From NCBI GenBank assembly GCA_942159475.1, contig OW804095.1:147860808-147924807 (forward strand): a DNA stretch of 64,000 nt. The letters run 5' to 3'. Positions 44,715 through 56,959 of this stretch are shown here, one piece after another. The DNA is from Sthenelais limicola. Taxonomy: Eukaryota; Annelida; Polychaeta; Phyllodocida; Sigalionidae. The notes under the pieces were generated by a model. That model worked only from the letters and a program-made list of their open reading frames with translations. It made no database searches and was not told the DNA's origin. A program made the position numbers and the translations under genes. Numbering within the stretch: the stretch's first letter is position 1; each line of letters opens with the position of its first letter.

Positions 44715-45685
44715 GTTTAAGATAAAGTATGGAATAATCATCACTATCACGTAAGCACTATTATTTCTCTAATCAAAACGTAAGAATTTTCTTATAATAG
44801 TTTCATACTACTTCTATCAGGATGAGCGAATGATTATAATGTCTATTTTATGTAATGCTTGAGTAAATGAACATAACTTTCTTTTTTAACATTATTTATT
44901 CAGTCATTTTACAACGAAGTAGTCTCTTAGTTAAACTAAACTAAACATAACGGTCCGCACCCTCGGCTACCTCCTCCACCTCACTCACACCTAACAAAAG
45001 TTAACCCAGTTTCACCAATACATCATTTATATCAATATTTTGACTCATTTCTCCACCATGGTCCCATGCCCCCGTCTTTTCAAACCTTGTCCTTTGCATT
45101 CAATTATCATCCCAGGCCCAGGGTTGTGAAAGCTATTAGTGATGTGTTTCCTAATGAGGAAATTAAGGGGAGAACCAATTAATATCCTCTTCCTTTTAAT
45201 ACCAGAAGCTGGAAAATAAATGGAGTGTATTGATAGGAGAGTTTAATCATGGGGCCTGTGAGGGGTGGGGTAATCAGGCGTAATTTAAACTTTGATATAT
45301 GATCCCACTGAAATGTTTTTGTTTTAAGATTTTTATGTATATTGTAAAGAAGGTTGGTCAAGGATGAGGCATTGGCCTAGTCTATGGCTCAAATTTAGTG
45401 TCAGCTGAATCTAGTGGAAATATTTGATTTAATATTTAATGTAATAGTTAATTTATTTAATAGAACGTTGTAAGGTACATAGGGTACTGTACTCTTAACT
45501 ATATTGTTCAATGTATATCAAAGGAAAAGTTTCACCACGACCATATTTGATAGGTAGTTTTGGGGAAACTTTGGTTAATATCTATGTTGCATTTTCTTAA
45601 ACCTTTACTATATATACCTAATCTAGGTAGCGCTATCTTAGGATTTCAATTCCACCGAGAATTTCCCAGGTTCAGAAAAGAAAAG
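44715..45685. other. no recognised feature
   Basis: AT-rich sequence; no exon or repeat was recognised. Confidence 0.4.
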
Positions 45686-45689
45686 AGGT

Positions 45690-45856
45690 GTATTTGGTTT
45701 TCATAAATCATTTATACAAGTTGTGGTATTGGTGATAGATTCTTGAATTTTCGATAGAAATGTTGCCAAATATTTATATGTCAGATTTTAACAGAATCCA
45801 CCCCAGGATATAGTACTGTAACAGACATGCACAGTGGAGATGCAAACCCCCAATAG
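45690..45856 (+). mobile_element. MITE-D, right-hand fragment
   Basis: TTTGGTTTTCATAAATCATT, TGCCAAATATTTATATGTCA and AACAGAATCCACCCCAGG match 38911-39150, ending TGCAAACCCCCAATAG. The left third is absent. Confidence 0.65.
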
Positions 45857-45897
45857 ATAACGGATTCCCGTGTAATATAATGGCGGGAGATTAAGAT

Positions 45898-46349
45898 ACT
45901 GTAAACGTATTTGGGTCAGATTTTCAGAAAATGTACAATTGGCAGCTGTACACATTTAGTAAATTCTGTTAAATTAGGCTGCAATTTGGTCAATACTAAG
46001 TAAAATCGAGAATATTTAGCATTGCATTGATACTAGCAATCAGTTTGGTTAGATTGAACTATATTTTGAACTTTATTTTCGTCTAAAATTTGGTTTATTT
46101 TAGAGGATTGGTGAAGATGAATTGTACATTTTCTCAAAATCTGACCCATTTATTTGCGCGCAGATACATTTTCGCGCACTAAGCATTTTGACACCTTTTC
46201 GCGCAGGTTTAAATTCGCGCAGCAAGGAAGTCTTACAGCTTGTTTATGCAAAAATTATACTTTTCGCGCAGGATTTATTTTCACGCACAGAGGTGGGTGC
46301 GCTAAAATAGCGAAAATAAATACTGCGTGAACATTAATACGTTTACAGT
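45898..46349. mobile_element. MITE-B split by MITE-A
   Basis: The ends ACTGTAAACGTATT and AATACGTTTACAGT are inverted, with TA at the outer junctions. The interior is rich in CGCGCA motifs (TTCGCGCA repeated) and matches 60669-60858 in reverse. MITE-A at 45913-46147 interrupts it. Confidence 0.85.
45913..46147 (-). mobile_element. MITE-A, full length, ATTT duplication
   Basis: 235 bp flanked by ATTT at 45909-45912 and 46148-46151. Its duplication lies inside the MITE-B element, proving it came later. Confidence 0.97.
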
Positions 46350-46499
46350 ACCCCAAACTTGGTATCTCCACCAACAGGCTTGATGCCTTTATAATGATGG
46401 ATGCGGGTCGCATTGGGAGGAACAAGTCTGGATTCAAATATCTAATGAAAGAAGAAGCAATTAAGCCTTAATTAGAAATATAAACCTCCTTACATTGCT

Positions 46500-47130
46500 T
46501 ACAAGACAAAATAAGATGCGCTTGGCAAGTTTCAAGAACTTTTTTAATCCAGATTTGCATTTTGTGATGAGGATCACTAGTGTTTTGTTTCGTAATAGGC
46601 GATTAGTATTGATGTTTTTTAAAAAGAACTCAATGGGCATTATTATTACAAGGGGTAATAGTCATCAAGAACGTTGCCAGTTTTAGTCTAGAGTTGCATT
46701 TTATGTTGAGGATTGCAGTTTTTGTCATTGCAGGCGATTAGGATTGATGGCCTTTTCAAAGAACAATGTTGAATGGAACATTATCAGGTTACCAACAAAA
46801 ATAAACAATCTCAGCATTTAAGAATACTAAGTTTAATTTGCTTGGGCATAAAACAAACACAGTAGTCTTTTTGCATTGGTTCCCTTTACAAAGAACAGAA
46901 TGGATGGTATTATATGGAAGAAGAACTTTTTCCACAAAGATCCTCAATTACATAGTCGAGATCCACATATCTAAAGCAAGAAAATGATTATCCTTTATTC
47001 AGGAATATAAACCTATTATATCAAACTTCTAACAATAAGATGCAAATGGAGATTTTCAAGGACATTTTCATTTTGAGTCTAAGGTTGCATCTTATGTTGA
47101 AGATTGTGATTGCTTTCACAAAGTAATAAT
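46500..47130. repeat. diverged tandem-like repeats
   Basis: Blocks such as ATAAGATGC, TTTTCAAGGACA, TTGCATTTTATGTTGAGGAT and GGCGATTAGGATTGATG recur near 46510-46620, 46690-46760 and 47038-47125 with many changes. They look like old duplicated units of unknown origin. Confidence 0.4.
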
Positions 47131-47284
47131 GATAAGATTTCTATATTTTATGTTTGATTTCTTTATGTTTGATGTTTGAAAAAAGACATATATTGTACAT
47201 AGTGCAATGAACCCGATATCCAATAAATTGGTAAATGTCGACATGTTTACTCTGCAGGTAGGTACATTTATAGTCACAGTATTT

Positions 47285-47633
47285 AATAGGGGAGTTGCAT
47301 GTGTCACTGCGCATGTCTGCCACAGTGCATCATGGGATGGATTCTGTTGAAATCTGACATACAAATATTTCACAACATTTTTATTGAAAATTGCAAGAAT
47401 TTTTTCACCAAAATCATAGCTTGTATAAATGATCTATAAAAACCAAATGCATGATGGGAAAGATGGAAGCTTGTGATATGAAACATGCATAACACATAGA
47501 TCTAGGCATAAGAGCATTGATAAATATTCCATGCTGAATATGACATGTTTTATATACATTTTATACTGTACCATTAGTCCCATAATTCCATGCGAATCAA
47601 GATTCAAAATGGCGGCTATGCAAATCCCCTATT
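47285..47633 (-). mobile_element. MITE-D, 349 bp, most complete copy
   Basis: It opens AATAGGGGAGTTGCATG and closes GGCTATGCAAATCCCCTATT. It contains CAAAATGGCGGC, the reverse complement of the motif at 38911-39150. It is about 110 bp longer than that copy, so one of them has an internal indel. Confidence 0.85.
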
Positions 47634-48120
47634 TAGACTCATTAATAATTCACTCCACATTTTTAGATGGAGTATTTGCCAAGAATGAACAGCAATCAAT
47701 CCAGTCATTCATCATTTTTGACATGCGCAGTAATCTGCCCATTGCACTTGTTTTTTTACCATGATGTTAATTCACTTCTCTTGAGACGATTGACCCATCT
47801 TGATGGCATTTCAAAGAGCAAACGGCACAATATTACATGAGAGATAGAATTTCACATCATCCACAAAAACACCAGATCACAATTAGGGGCTTCTAACAAA
47901 CCCTAATTTCCTCTTGGATCAGATTTGGTTTTCTAATTTGCAGCTTATAATTAAACCTGCTCTTTTTAGAATTGTGTGTTGATAAGAATCCCATGAACAC
48001 AATCAGTGGTATTAAATGCAAGAAATAATGATAATGAATTTAATTTGCCAAGAAACTACAAGATACAAAATAGGTGGTACACTTCAGATTAAAATATGGT
48101 CTTCCAGTGTATGTCTATAA
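47634..48120. other. no recognised feature
   Basis: Nothing identifiable was seen. Confidence 0.4.
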
Positions 48121-48140
48121 GCTACTGGGGTTGAGTATCT

Positions 48141-48377
48141 GGGTCAGATTTTCAGAAAATGTACAATTCACTTTCACAAGTTCTCTGAAATAACCCAAAT
48201 TTCAGACGAAAATGAAGTTCAAAATACAGTTCAACCTAACCAAACAGTTTGCTAGAATCAATGCAATGCCGAATATACTCGAATGTATACCTAGTATTGA
48301 CCAAATTGCAGCCTAATTTAGCAGAATTTACCAAATGTGTACGGCTGCCAATGGTACATTTTCTGAAAATCTGACCC
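48141..48377 (+). mobile_element. MITE-A, ATCT duplication
   Basis: 237 bp, GGGTCAG to CTGACCC, flanked by ATCT at 48137-48140 and 48378-48381, a non-palindromic exact direct repeat. Confidence 0.97.
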
Positions 48378-48589
48378 ATCTACTGTTTTGGGTTAGGGTT
48401 TGGTAAGGGTTTGATGGTAAGGCGCCAGTTGTTCTTCTAGCATTATAGAATAAGGATATGGCGGTACAAAAATAGTATAAACTATAGTAAAACAAGAAAT
48501 ACATCCATAGACAATGATAAAGGGATTTCATCCATCCAACAATGGTCCTGAGGGGTAAAATATGTTTCCCCACTATTGGACAAGGTGGG

Positions 48590-48686
48590 AGGTGAAATGA
48601 TGCTCGGGTAAGTTGCTCATGGGATTTGAATCCTAGACACAAAGAACCTCAGATTTCAATGCCTTAACCATTGCACCTCCAAAACA
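48590..48686 (-). mobile_element. tRNA-derived SINE head
   Basis: On minus, GGAGGTGCAATGGTTAAGGC carries an A-box-like sequence and TAGGATTCAAATCCCA a B box and T arm. The acceptor strands do not pair properly, so it is a relic or SINE rather than a tRNA gene. Confidence 0.5.
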
Positions 48687-49317
48687 GTTCCTGTAAGCTT
48701 GACTGATGTTTTTCCCCCTCTGCGGTCGTTGCGGTTTCAATCTGTAATGCATTGTAAATCTGAATGTTGAATCTATTGGCCTGAAATGAATAGAAAATAA
48801 TAAACAAAAATGAAAAATAAGAAATGGAGCTGGTCAGAGGCCAGAGGAGGGTCTTGATTAGTTTTGCAACGTAGGTTCTTTATAATAAATAATATATGAC
48901 AGTAAATATAAAACCGCATAATTATTAGCCGCAATAAGCATGCGGTCTGATGGAGCCCTGTTATATGCAATTTCCACATTTGCATCATGTTTCATGCGTG
49001 ATCAGTTACAAAATGCGTCATCGCATCGAGGTCATTGTCCTCTAATTAGAAATATTAGACCCCAGACAAGGATCTGATGCTTATTAGTGTTTGAGTTTGC
49101 TAATTGACACTGTGAGACAGGATTCCCTGGAAGAAGAGAAATCCCACAGGGTGAACATGAAACCTCAGCCAGATTAGTTTTGCTAATGTTAGACAAATGG
49201 ACTTTGATGTATGAGAATGGAGTCTGGGCCCTGTAGCTTCCCTGTGATTAATAGTCCTTGCATGGCCCTCACCCTCCAAAGATGAGAAATTTGGAGTGAC
49301 AGAGGTAGGGAGTATTA

Positions 49318-49552
49318 GGGTGAGATTTTCAGAAAATGTACAATTTAACTTCACCAATCTTCTCAAATAACCCAAATTTCAGACTTAAATAAAGTTCAAA
49401 ATGCAATTCAACCTAACCAAACAGATTGCTAGAATCAATGCAATGCCAAATATACTCGAATTTACCTGGTATTGACCAAATTGCAGCCTAATTTAGACTA
49501 ATTTACTAAAAGTGTTCAGCTGCCAATTGTACATTTTCTGAAAATCTGACCC
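49318..49552 (+). mobile_element. MITE-A, full length, ATTA duplication
   Basis: 235 bp, GGGTGAG to CTGACCC, with ATTA at 49314-49317 and 49553-49556. Confidence 0.97.
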
Positions 49553-49702
49553 ATTAGTGAGTGACCATAAGTAGTAGCCTTGTTAGTGACAGGTATTGAT
49601 GCTGTAGTAACATTTAATATCTGAAACGATCATATGTAACTTGCCTTGAGCCACTTTTATTACCCTATAATACTATTACTTTATTATCTGAGCTGCATTC
49701 AG

Positions 49703-49961
49703 CAGTGTGCAACGTAGTGAATTTGGAGATGAGAGACCGTCGGTCTTTGCCAAATTGTAACAGTGGAGACCGAAAAGATTTACAGAGACCAAAAAAAAGT
49801 CTGGGTCATAGATAGGGTTCCCTTGGTCCAGTGCAGTTTGAACATTTTATCACTTGGATATTTCATTGGAGACCATCGGGCCCTGACAATTATCAATTTT
49901 AGAGACCGACGAAAATTCAATGGAGACCTGGGCGTCGGTCTCTGGGTTATGTTGCACACTG
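49703..49961. mobile_element. hAT-like MITE with subterminal GAGACC repeats
   Basis: The termini CAGTGTGCAAC and GTTGCACACTG are inverted. The outer 8-bp flanks GCATTCAG and GCATTGCA share five leading bases, compatible with a decayed 8-bp duplication. GAGACC occurs six times (49733, 49766, 49785, 49869, 49902, 49923) and GGTCTC once at 49937. hAT elements often carry repeated subterminal transposase sites; assignment is tentative. Confidence 0.6.
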
Positions 49962-50261
49962 GCATTGCATCAGCTGACTAAAGACCCTACTCCTAGTTCA
50001 TATTTAACTGAGCTGATGTGTACCTATGCTTTTACCTTGTGATTGGGCCTCTCTCCCCGGATAATAAAATATAACCCATGTTTCCTGACCTATGGGGTAG
50101 ACCCACGTGAGGTAAGGTTGATGCGAGTATTTTGTATTCATATATTCGAGCAGTAGGTGTTGGACAGCTCCAGGGTAAAGACATGGTAAATACAAATGTT
50201 TAACATACAGAGATATAACCCTAGGGGATTAGTTCTCATCTGTTTTATATTGTTCTCAGCA

Positions 50262-50677
50262 ATATGTGATGTGTTTCAGGAAAATGAGTCATAAGTCGCA
50301 AAATGGATATTTTTTAAAGTGTTTTATTTATAAGATATCTTTGTTGGAATATTCTAAGTCTTGAGGTACTTAATGCTGCTAATGATATCAATACATGTAC
50401 GAAATTTCAAGGCAATGTATTAAATATATCTATGCATTTCTAAGGTCAGCTTATGGAGTATACTTAGGTACTTTATTAGTAATTATCCACCCAAAAATAC
50501 CAATAACTTTTTTTTCAAAAATTAAAATATCAAACTTATGATAAAGAAACACTACTTAGAAGTGCTTGATGTTTACTACCATTAGAATCGGCTTGAGCTC
50601 ATCTATTCAAATATAATGATATCTCAAAATCCATATTTTGCGACTTATGACTCATTTTCCTGAAACACATCACATAT
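50262..50677. mobile_element. MITE-C, full length
   Basis: ATATGTGATGTGTTTCAGGA and AAATGAGTCATAAGTCGCAA open the element; the reverse complement (TTGCGACTTATGACTCATTT, TCCTGAAACACATCACATAT) closes it. The inverted repeat exceeds 40 bp. The interior is AT-rich and non-coding. Confidence 0.9.
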
Positions 50678-50799
50678 GTCTATACAACCCCTTCTGAATG
50701 TCCAGCTCTGCCTGAGTTATGGCATTACAACTCTACCAATAGATTGATCTGCTTCATCAATACTCGATATAGCCCATAACCATGTACATTACCATGGAT

Positions 50800-52190
50800 T
50801 GATGCGATGAGGTAGGAGTAGCCCTGGCAGTGAGTCACAAAGGTAATGGTTGAAACAGGGCAGTTGTGGCTCTGTGAGTGGGTTGGAGTGAAACAAGGCT
50901 GTAGTATTCCTGTTAGTTACCATGGGTTGGACTGAGAGGTAGTGAGGCACTATATAGTAGTCTTGTGTGTGACCATGGGTTGGAGTACAGAGGTAGTGAG
51001 ACAAAGTAGTAGTACTCCTGTGAGTGACCATGGGTTGGAGTAACTGAGGCAGTGTGACAAGGCACTATATAGTAGTCTTGTGAGTCACCATCGGTTGGAG
51101 TGACAGAGGTAGTGAGACAAAGCAGTAGTAACCCTGTAGGAATGACAGAGGTAATGAGACAAGGCACTATATAGTAGTCTTGTGTGTGACCATGGGTTTG
51201 AGTGAGAGAGGTGGTGAGACAAAGCAGCTGTGAGTGACCATGGGTTGGAGAGACAAACGTAGTGTGCCAGGGCATAACTTAGTTGCACTTGTGAGTGACC
51301 ATGGGTTGGAATGATAGAGGTAGTGAGAGACCTGTGAGTGACCATGGGTTGGAGTAACAGAGGTAGTGAGACAAGGCAGTAGTAACCCTGTGGGTGACCA
51401 TGGATTGGAGTAACAGAGGTAGTGGGACAAGGCAGTAGTAGTCCTGTGGGTGACCATGGGTTGGAGTAACAGAGGTAGTGAGACAAGGCAGTAGTAACCC
51501 TGTGGGTGACCATGGATTGGAGTAACAGAGGTAGTGGGACAAGGCAGTAGTAGTCCTGTGGGTGACCATGGGTTGGAGTAACAGAGGTAGTGAGACAAGA
51601 CAGTAGTAGACCTGTGAGTGACCTGGGTTGGAGTGACAGAGGTAGTGAGCCAGGGCATAACTTAGTTGCACTTGTGAGTGACCATGGGTTGGAATGATAG
51701 AGGTAGTGAGACAAGGCAGTAGTAGTCCCGTGAGTGACCATGGGCTGGAGTGACAGAGGTAGTGAGACAAAGCAGTAGTAACCCTGTAGGAATGACAGAG
51801 GTAGTGAGACAAGGCAGTAGTAACCCTATAGGAATGACAGAGGTAGTGAGACAAGGCACTATATAGTAGTCTTGTGTGTGACCATGGGTTGGAGTGACAG
51901 AGGTAGTGAGACAAGGCAGTAGTAGACCTGTGAGTGACCATGGGTTGGAGTGACAGAAGTAGTTAGACAAAGCAGTAGTACTCTTGTGAGTGACCCTGGG
52001 TTGGAGTACAGAGGTAGTGAGACGAAGCAGTGGTACTCCTGTGAGTGACCATGGGTTGGAGTAACAGAGGTAGAGAGACAAGGCAGTAGTAGTCCTGTGA
52101 GTGACCATGGGTTGGAGTAACAGAGGTAGTGAGACAAAGCAGTAGTAGTCATGTGAGTGAGCATGCGTTAAAATAACAGAGATTGTAGAA
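50800..52190. repeat. minisatellite, 56-bp unit
   Basis: About two dozen units of the type GTGACCATGGGTTGGAGTAA, CAGAGGTAGTGAGACAAGGC, AGTAGTAGTCCT fill the interval. Units alternate between AACCCT/CATGGATT and GTCCT/CATGGGTT forms at 51360-51600, giving a 112-bp higher-order period. Some units are shortened (AGGAATGACAGAGG). Because 56 is not a multiple of 3, each unit shifts the frame. This explains the overlapping minus-strand frames, which are not genes. Confidence 0.95.
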
Positions 52191-52199
52191 CTGACTGAG

Positions 52200-53200
52200 G
52201 TATTTCACCTTCCCCAACAAAGATTTTAAAAATATGAACCTTTATTGTTGATTCTAAGATCTTATAATGAAGCAATGCAAAATATCAATATTCATTCAAC
52301 ACCAGGTCGTTGAGAACAAAAGCACTCAGATTTACAGGTATTTTCAGGTCATGATCTGGATTGAGCGTGTTTGAGCGAGCGGCCATACATTATTGAAGCT
52401 TATATAGTTCCACTGGGAATAAGTTAATTCATCATTTACAAGGTAGATTAGACATTTGTATCATCATCTCCCCGGCAGCCCATTAAAGGGTCAGTAAACG
52501 GGTTCATAGTCACTTTTAGGACAACAAACTTCATGCCGCCATAAATACAACATCCAAGTATCAATTTTTTTACCTCCATTTATGTCTAACTTATAGTCAC
52601 TTACAGGCCCGAATTGAGAAAGCTTACTTGAAAAGGTCTGTTTAGCACAAGAGGGCACTGAGAGTGCTGTGTGACATCATAGAGGCGCGCCAGAAATGTA
52701 CATAATATCCCTACCTTCCCCCCCAATCTCACAGCAATTGAAGCAGTTATGCAATACAGCTAATACCTATTCAAGAACCAGTCATGAGAGGTCAATAATT
52801 GGGTTGGTACACCCTCCTTCTTTCTAGCAGCAATTATGAGAGTTGTTTATTATGTTCATTGCATGTACATTTCTAGATTGGTGCACCTTTATGACGTAGG
52901 CAAACAGTGGTGCCTTGAATGGAGTGTTAAAATGTGGAACTACGTTTTCACTCATTTAATTGGGTAAAACTCACTAAATAATAACTTGGATTAAGTAAAA
53001 CCGGGGTGGTTACATTTCAATAATAGCAAGTAAATGGATTTGCTCATAATATTTGGGGGTTTACTGACACTTTAAGAGGTGCAAGGGGAAGCAAAACCTT
53101 TTACAGCTGACAAAGTTTCTGATTTCAGATTGTTTTCTCTGCGTTTATTTTCGTTATTCTATTCGTCCCGGATTGAAACAATGAGTTGGCCTTTACTACA
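52200..53200. other. no recognised gene
   Basis: It includes a slightly less AT-rich part near 52460-52800 with GGCGCGCC at about 52685. No exon was recognised. Confidence 0.4.
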
Positions 53201-53204
53201 CCTT

Positions 53205-53290
53205 TTCAGAAGTTTGATTTGGTTTGGAAAGACTTTTATTCATATAAAGGTTACAACTGTGAACAACAGTGTTCATATTTTCGTCTGTAG
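53205..53290 (-). mobile_element. LINE-like 3' tail, reverse
   Basis: AAGTTTGATTTGGTTTGGAA then AGACTTTTATTCATA reads on minus as TATGAATAAAAGTC plus a diverged (CCAAA/TCAAA)n tail. Confidence 0.4.
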
Positions 53291-53364
53291 CCATTGTGGC
53301 TTACCTGTTATGTATAATGCTATAATGACGTTTGTCTAGTTAATAACTGTTATTTCCACATACT

Positions 53365-53499
53365 ATATCTGAGTATGTTTCCTATTGTGCTGATTTAAAT
53401 AATCGGTTTTGTTATTTTGAACCTCACTTTTGGTCTTCAATTCGGGATATTTGAGAGGGTTGGTGAATGTGAATGGTATATTTTCCGGCGATTTCACCC
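53365..53499 (-). mobile_element. MITE-A, right half, degenerate
   Basis: TGAGTATGTTTCCTATTG, AATCGGTTTTGTTATTTTGA and TTGAGAGGGTTGGTGAATGT follow the reverse-oriented family order and end GCGATTTCACCC. The other half is missing. Confidence 0.65.
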
Positions 53500-53504
53500 A
53501 CATC

Positions 53505-54745
53505 AAGAGGGTAACAAATTGCAATATTAATCCTTTTTCATCCCAGGTTCCAATAATCTATGCCTAGAATTAACTGAAGAATTCTTCCTTCATTTTCAAC
53601 ATTAAAATCGTCAATTCTACCACGCTAAGGATTAAATAAAGAAAGAATTAGGAAAAATAATTTTGAGCGATTTAGCTGGTAATACAACTTTAAAAGATGC
53701 CGATATTCGCTGGTATGAAAATGATCACTTCTCCAATGACGACAGTGTGACAAATGGGAATTTCCCAGCCCTTATTATTTCTTGCATGGGAAAGAAGAAA
53801 GTGGTTCGGTTCAGCAAGTAACACGATCGAGGAGAGAAGGAATGTTTTTTCTTCGTTATTTCTTGTTGAGTTGAGGAGCATAATTGCTATTGTCTCCTTC
53901 CCACTCCAAATAGTAGGGTGATTGACACTCCATCCTGCAGAGACTTTAGTATCACATTTGATGCCGGGGAGAGAGTATCCTGTTACTATCAGAATTGTTT
54001 TACCATTGTATCACTTCATGTATTGTTTCATCATATAGTAGAGGCATGGGGGACGAGACATAAAAGCGCGATGGTAAATAGATGGAAGCTAGCTAGGGTT
54101 TGGTCAAAATTCAGCTGACCAAACCCGTGGTTGATTCCATATTTATTTCACCCCGTACATCGTTTTAATGAAAGAAACTTTTAATTTTAAGTTCCTAGCT
54201 TTATCATTTCCAGAGAAAATCGGTAAAACGATCGAGTGGGCGATAATATGAGTTCCGCAAAATCAAAACAATGTTGTTGTATCAGTCGGGGGCGTGGTAA
54301 TTTTCATGTTATCACCCGCTCCCACTGAGCGGGAGATACAATGCTGAAGGTATAGGCAACTCCCAAGAGGGGTGAAATAATAGCTTTAGATTCAATGGGA
54401 TTTGAAGCAATATCCATTTTTGTGAATGATTTTCGGGTTAGTGGGGGTAAAATATCTAAAAAGATGATTTACTTCACTAAATGATTCTGAAAGAAAGTCA
54501 CACCTTGTGTGATGTAATGTGATGCACACCTTGCGCCTTGGGATACAATAATGCATGAGTGTAAACTATTACATTAAAGTACTTCCAGTGGTTCAGTTGG
54601 CAGGGTTGTGTATATCAGTATTAGTATACCCATGTGGCGTATCTCAATCCTTCATATCAAACATATCAAATACATTTTTAGGTGTCCTGTACTTATTAGG
54701 TCTTCTGAAGGTTAACATCATGAAAATTTGCTTGATCATATAAAT
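53505..54745. other. no recognised feature
   Basis: AT-rich sequence without an identifiable exon. GAGCGGGAGATACAATG and nearby CpGs at 54220-54350 did not form a recognisable unit. Confidence 0.4.
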
Positions 54746-54749
54746 CTAA

Positions 54750-54815
54750 TTGAATATGATGGTATTTCGAAATCCTCTCCTTTTTTCGACTTATAACTCA
54801 TTTTTCTCATATTTC
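54750..54815 (-). mobile_element. MITE-C, terminal fragment
   Basis: GATGGTATTTCGAAATCC, TCGACTTATAACTCATTTTT match a MITE-C end with several changes. Confidence 0.45.
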
Positions 54816-55424
54816 CATGGGAATAATGAAGGAGCTCTATAAATCCCCTTATTGCAGTGAGTTACACTATCAGCTTTATGTGAAAAAGTTATTTCAGTTC
54901 ATAGACGAAAGTAATCGAGAAGATAAATCAATTTGGTGCTTATATATACGTGTCATGTAATGGAAGCAAGATTTGACATGTGTCTTGAGAAGGCAACCAT
55001 GCGTGCGCCTTGTTATTCTACCTATCAGCACGTTCCCTTTAGTGAACCTGAGAAAACGATCAACACATTAACAAAACAAAACGTTCTGATTATTGAACCA
55101 GAAATATTTTTTAAAAACATGGAATTGTTAATCTGCTGTTCTCCTACGATGTACAGTCTGTAAGGCTGGGCCAGTTTATAGGATTCCGTTACTATTAAGA
55201 AAATAATATTTCTATAGACGAAGAATGTGAAACATGCTTCTCAGAATTTAATAATTTCCTGACAGTAGTAATAATCGTCATACATTTGTTAATAAAGTCA
55301 ATATTATAAAGTGATTAAAAAAAATAATGATTATTCATAATTTATTCACATATCCTGTTTTTCGTTTATATTATAAATATTGTTTGGAGATTCTAAATTG
55401 AAAATAAAAGTACTTTTTTTAATG

Positions 55425-55607
55425 TTCCTAATATTGCTGAGGGCAACTCAGGGCGGCTGATATGCACTGCCTTGAAATTTCATACATTTATTTATATGAC
55501 GTAAGGCAATAGATAATCAAAACCTGAGTAAAAAGAAATCCTGTGAATAAAACACTTTGATAAATGTCAATTTGGCGACTTATGACTAACTTTTCTGTAA
55601 CACATAT
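55425..55607. mobile_element. MITE-C, partial copy abutting a second copy
   Basis: GCCTTGAAATTTCATACATT, AAACACTTTGATAAATGTCA and GGCGACTTATGACTAAC run to the terminus ACACATATGTG, which is shared with the start of 55604-56016. The left terminus is absent. Confidence 0.6.
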
Positions 55608-56016
55608 GTGACGTGTTTCAGGAAAATGCGTCATAAGTCGCAAAAATAGATTTTGAGATACCATTATATTTGTAAAGATGAGATCAAGCCGATTCCAATG
55701 GTAGTAAACAGTCTAATAATCTTATAAGTATTTCTAGATTTAAATTGGATATTTTCGTTTTTGAAAATAAAAGTTTCCAATATTTCTTGGGGTCATTAAC
55801 AGTAAAGTAACCAAATATACTCCATATGAGGACCTTTAAAACGAAAGGACATACTACATGGATTGTCCTGAAATTTGATACATCGATTATTATAGCTATA
55901 AGTGATGAACCCTAAAAAAAATAGAACATTCCAATAATGTGATCTTGTGAAAAAAACACTTTGAAAAATATCAATTTTGCGACTTATGACTCCTTTTCTT
56001 AAAACACATCACATAT
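55604..56016. mobile_element. MITE-C, full length
   Basis: ATATGTGACGTGTTTCAGGA and AAATGCGTCATAAGTCGCAA pair with TTGCGACTTATGACTCCTTT and AAACACATCACATATAT at the right. It is about 413 bp, non-coding and similar in length to 50262-50677. Confidence 0.88.
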
Positions 56017-56139
56017 ATAGTTCACTATATAATAAATAATAAAGTATGGTCTGGGGCCCCTGTCCTGTATGAACTCCTGCATGTCTAAAAGCTGTACTTG
56101 TGTCCAAAAGTTCTCCTGATCACTTGCTGACTCCTATAT

Positions 56140-56374
56140 GGGTCAGGTTTTCAGAAAATGTACAATTATCAGCTGCACACATTTAGTAAATTCTGTTAAA
56201 TTAGGCTTCAATTTGGTCAATACTAGGTAAATTCGAGTATATTTGGCATTGCATTGATTCTAGCAATCTGTTTGGTTAGGTCGAACTACATTTTGAAAGT
56301 CATTTTTGTCTTAAATTTGCGTTATTTGATAGGATTTGTGAAGACGAATTGTACATTTTCTGAAAATCTGACCC
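56140..56374 (-). mobile_element. MITE-A, full length
   Basis: 235 bp, GGGTCAGGTTTTCAG to CTGACCC. Flanks ATAT and ACAT differ by one base. Confidence 0.94.
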
Positions 56375-56589
56375 ACATCTCGTGTCTGGGCATTTAATCT
56401 ACCTCCCATAATTACTATTTGGCAGAGGATCTGACAACCTCCAATTGGCCCTTGGCAAAGACGGCACAGAACTGAGACAGGTAGAAACTTTGTGTCAACA
56501 GATCACTTTAAAAGCTGGAAGATGAAGGCAGAAGGTCCTCGACTGTAGCATGGAAACATCCAGGCTTTGGTTGATTCCTTGGCAGGTGC

Positions 56590-56959
56590 ACATAGGGAAA
56601 CAGGGGAGAGAGAGGGGAGAGAAACGCAGTCGGGGGGGGGGGGGGGGCAAACAGGGAGGGAGACAGGGAGGGGAGAGAGTGGGGGCCAAGGAGAGAAAAG
56701 AGGGGACAAGATAGGAAGGGGAAGAGAAAGGGACGAGGGGTAGAGGTAGAGAAAGGAAGAGAGGGGAGAAGGAGGGAGAGATATAAAGATAGGGAGGGAG
56801 ATAGAGGCAGAATTAGTGGGGTTGGGGGAGAGAGGGAGCGAGATAGAGAAAGGGAGGGAGAGAGAGGGAGAACAGAGAGAGAGAGAGAGAGAGGCGGGCG
56901 GGGGGATATGGAGAAGGGGGAGGGAGAAGGAAAGAGGGAGAACAATAGAGAGAGAGAGA
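56590..56959. repeat. purine-rich tract before the gap
   Basis: The plus strand is almost all G and A (GGGAGAGAGGGGAG-like, plus a G-run at 56633-56647). It ends in (AG)n at the start of the N run. Confidence 0.9.

Noticed and set aside
51085..52164. Overlapping minus-strand frames of 100-220 residues
   Set aside because: They are translations of the 56-bp minisatellite in all three frames; a 56-bp unit cannot keep one frame.
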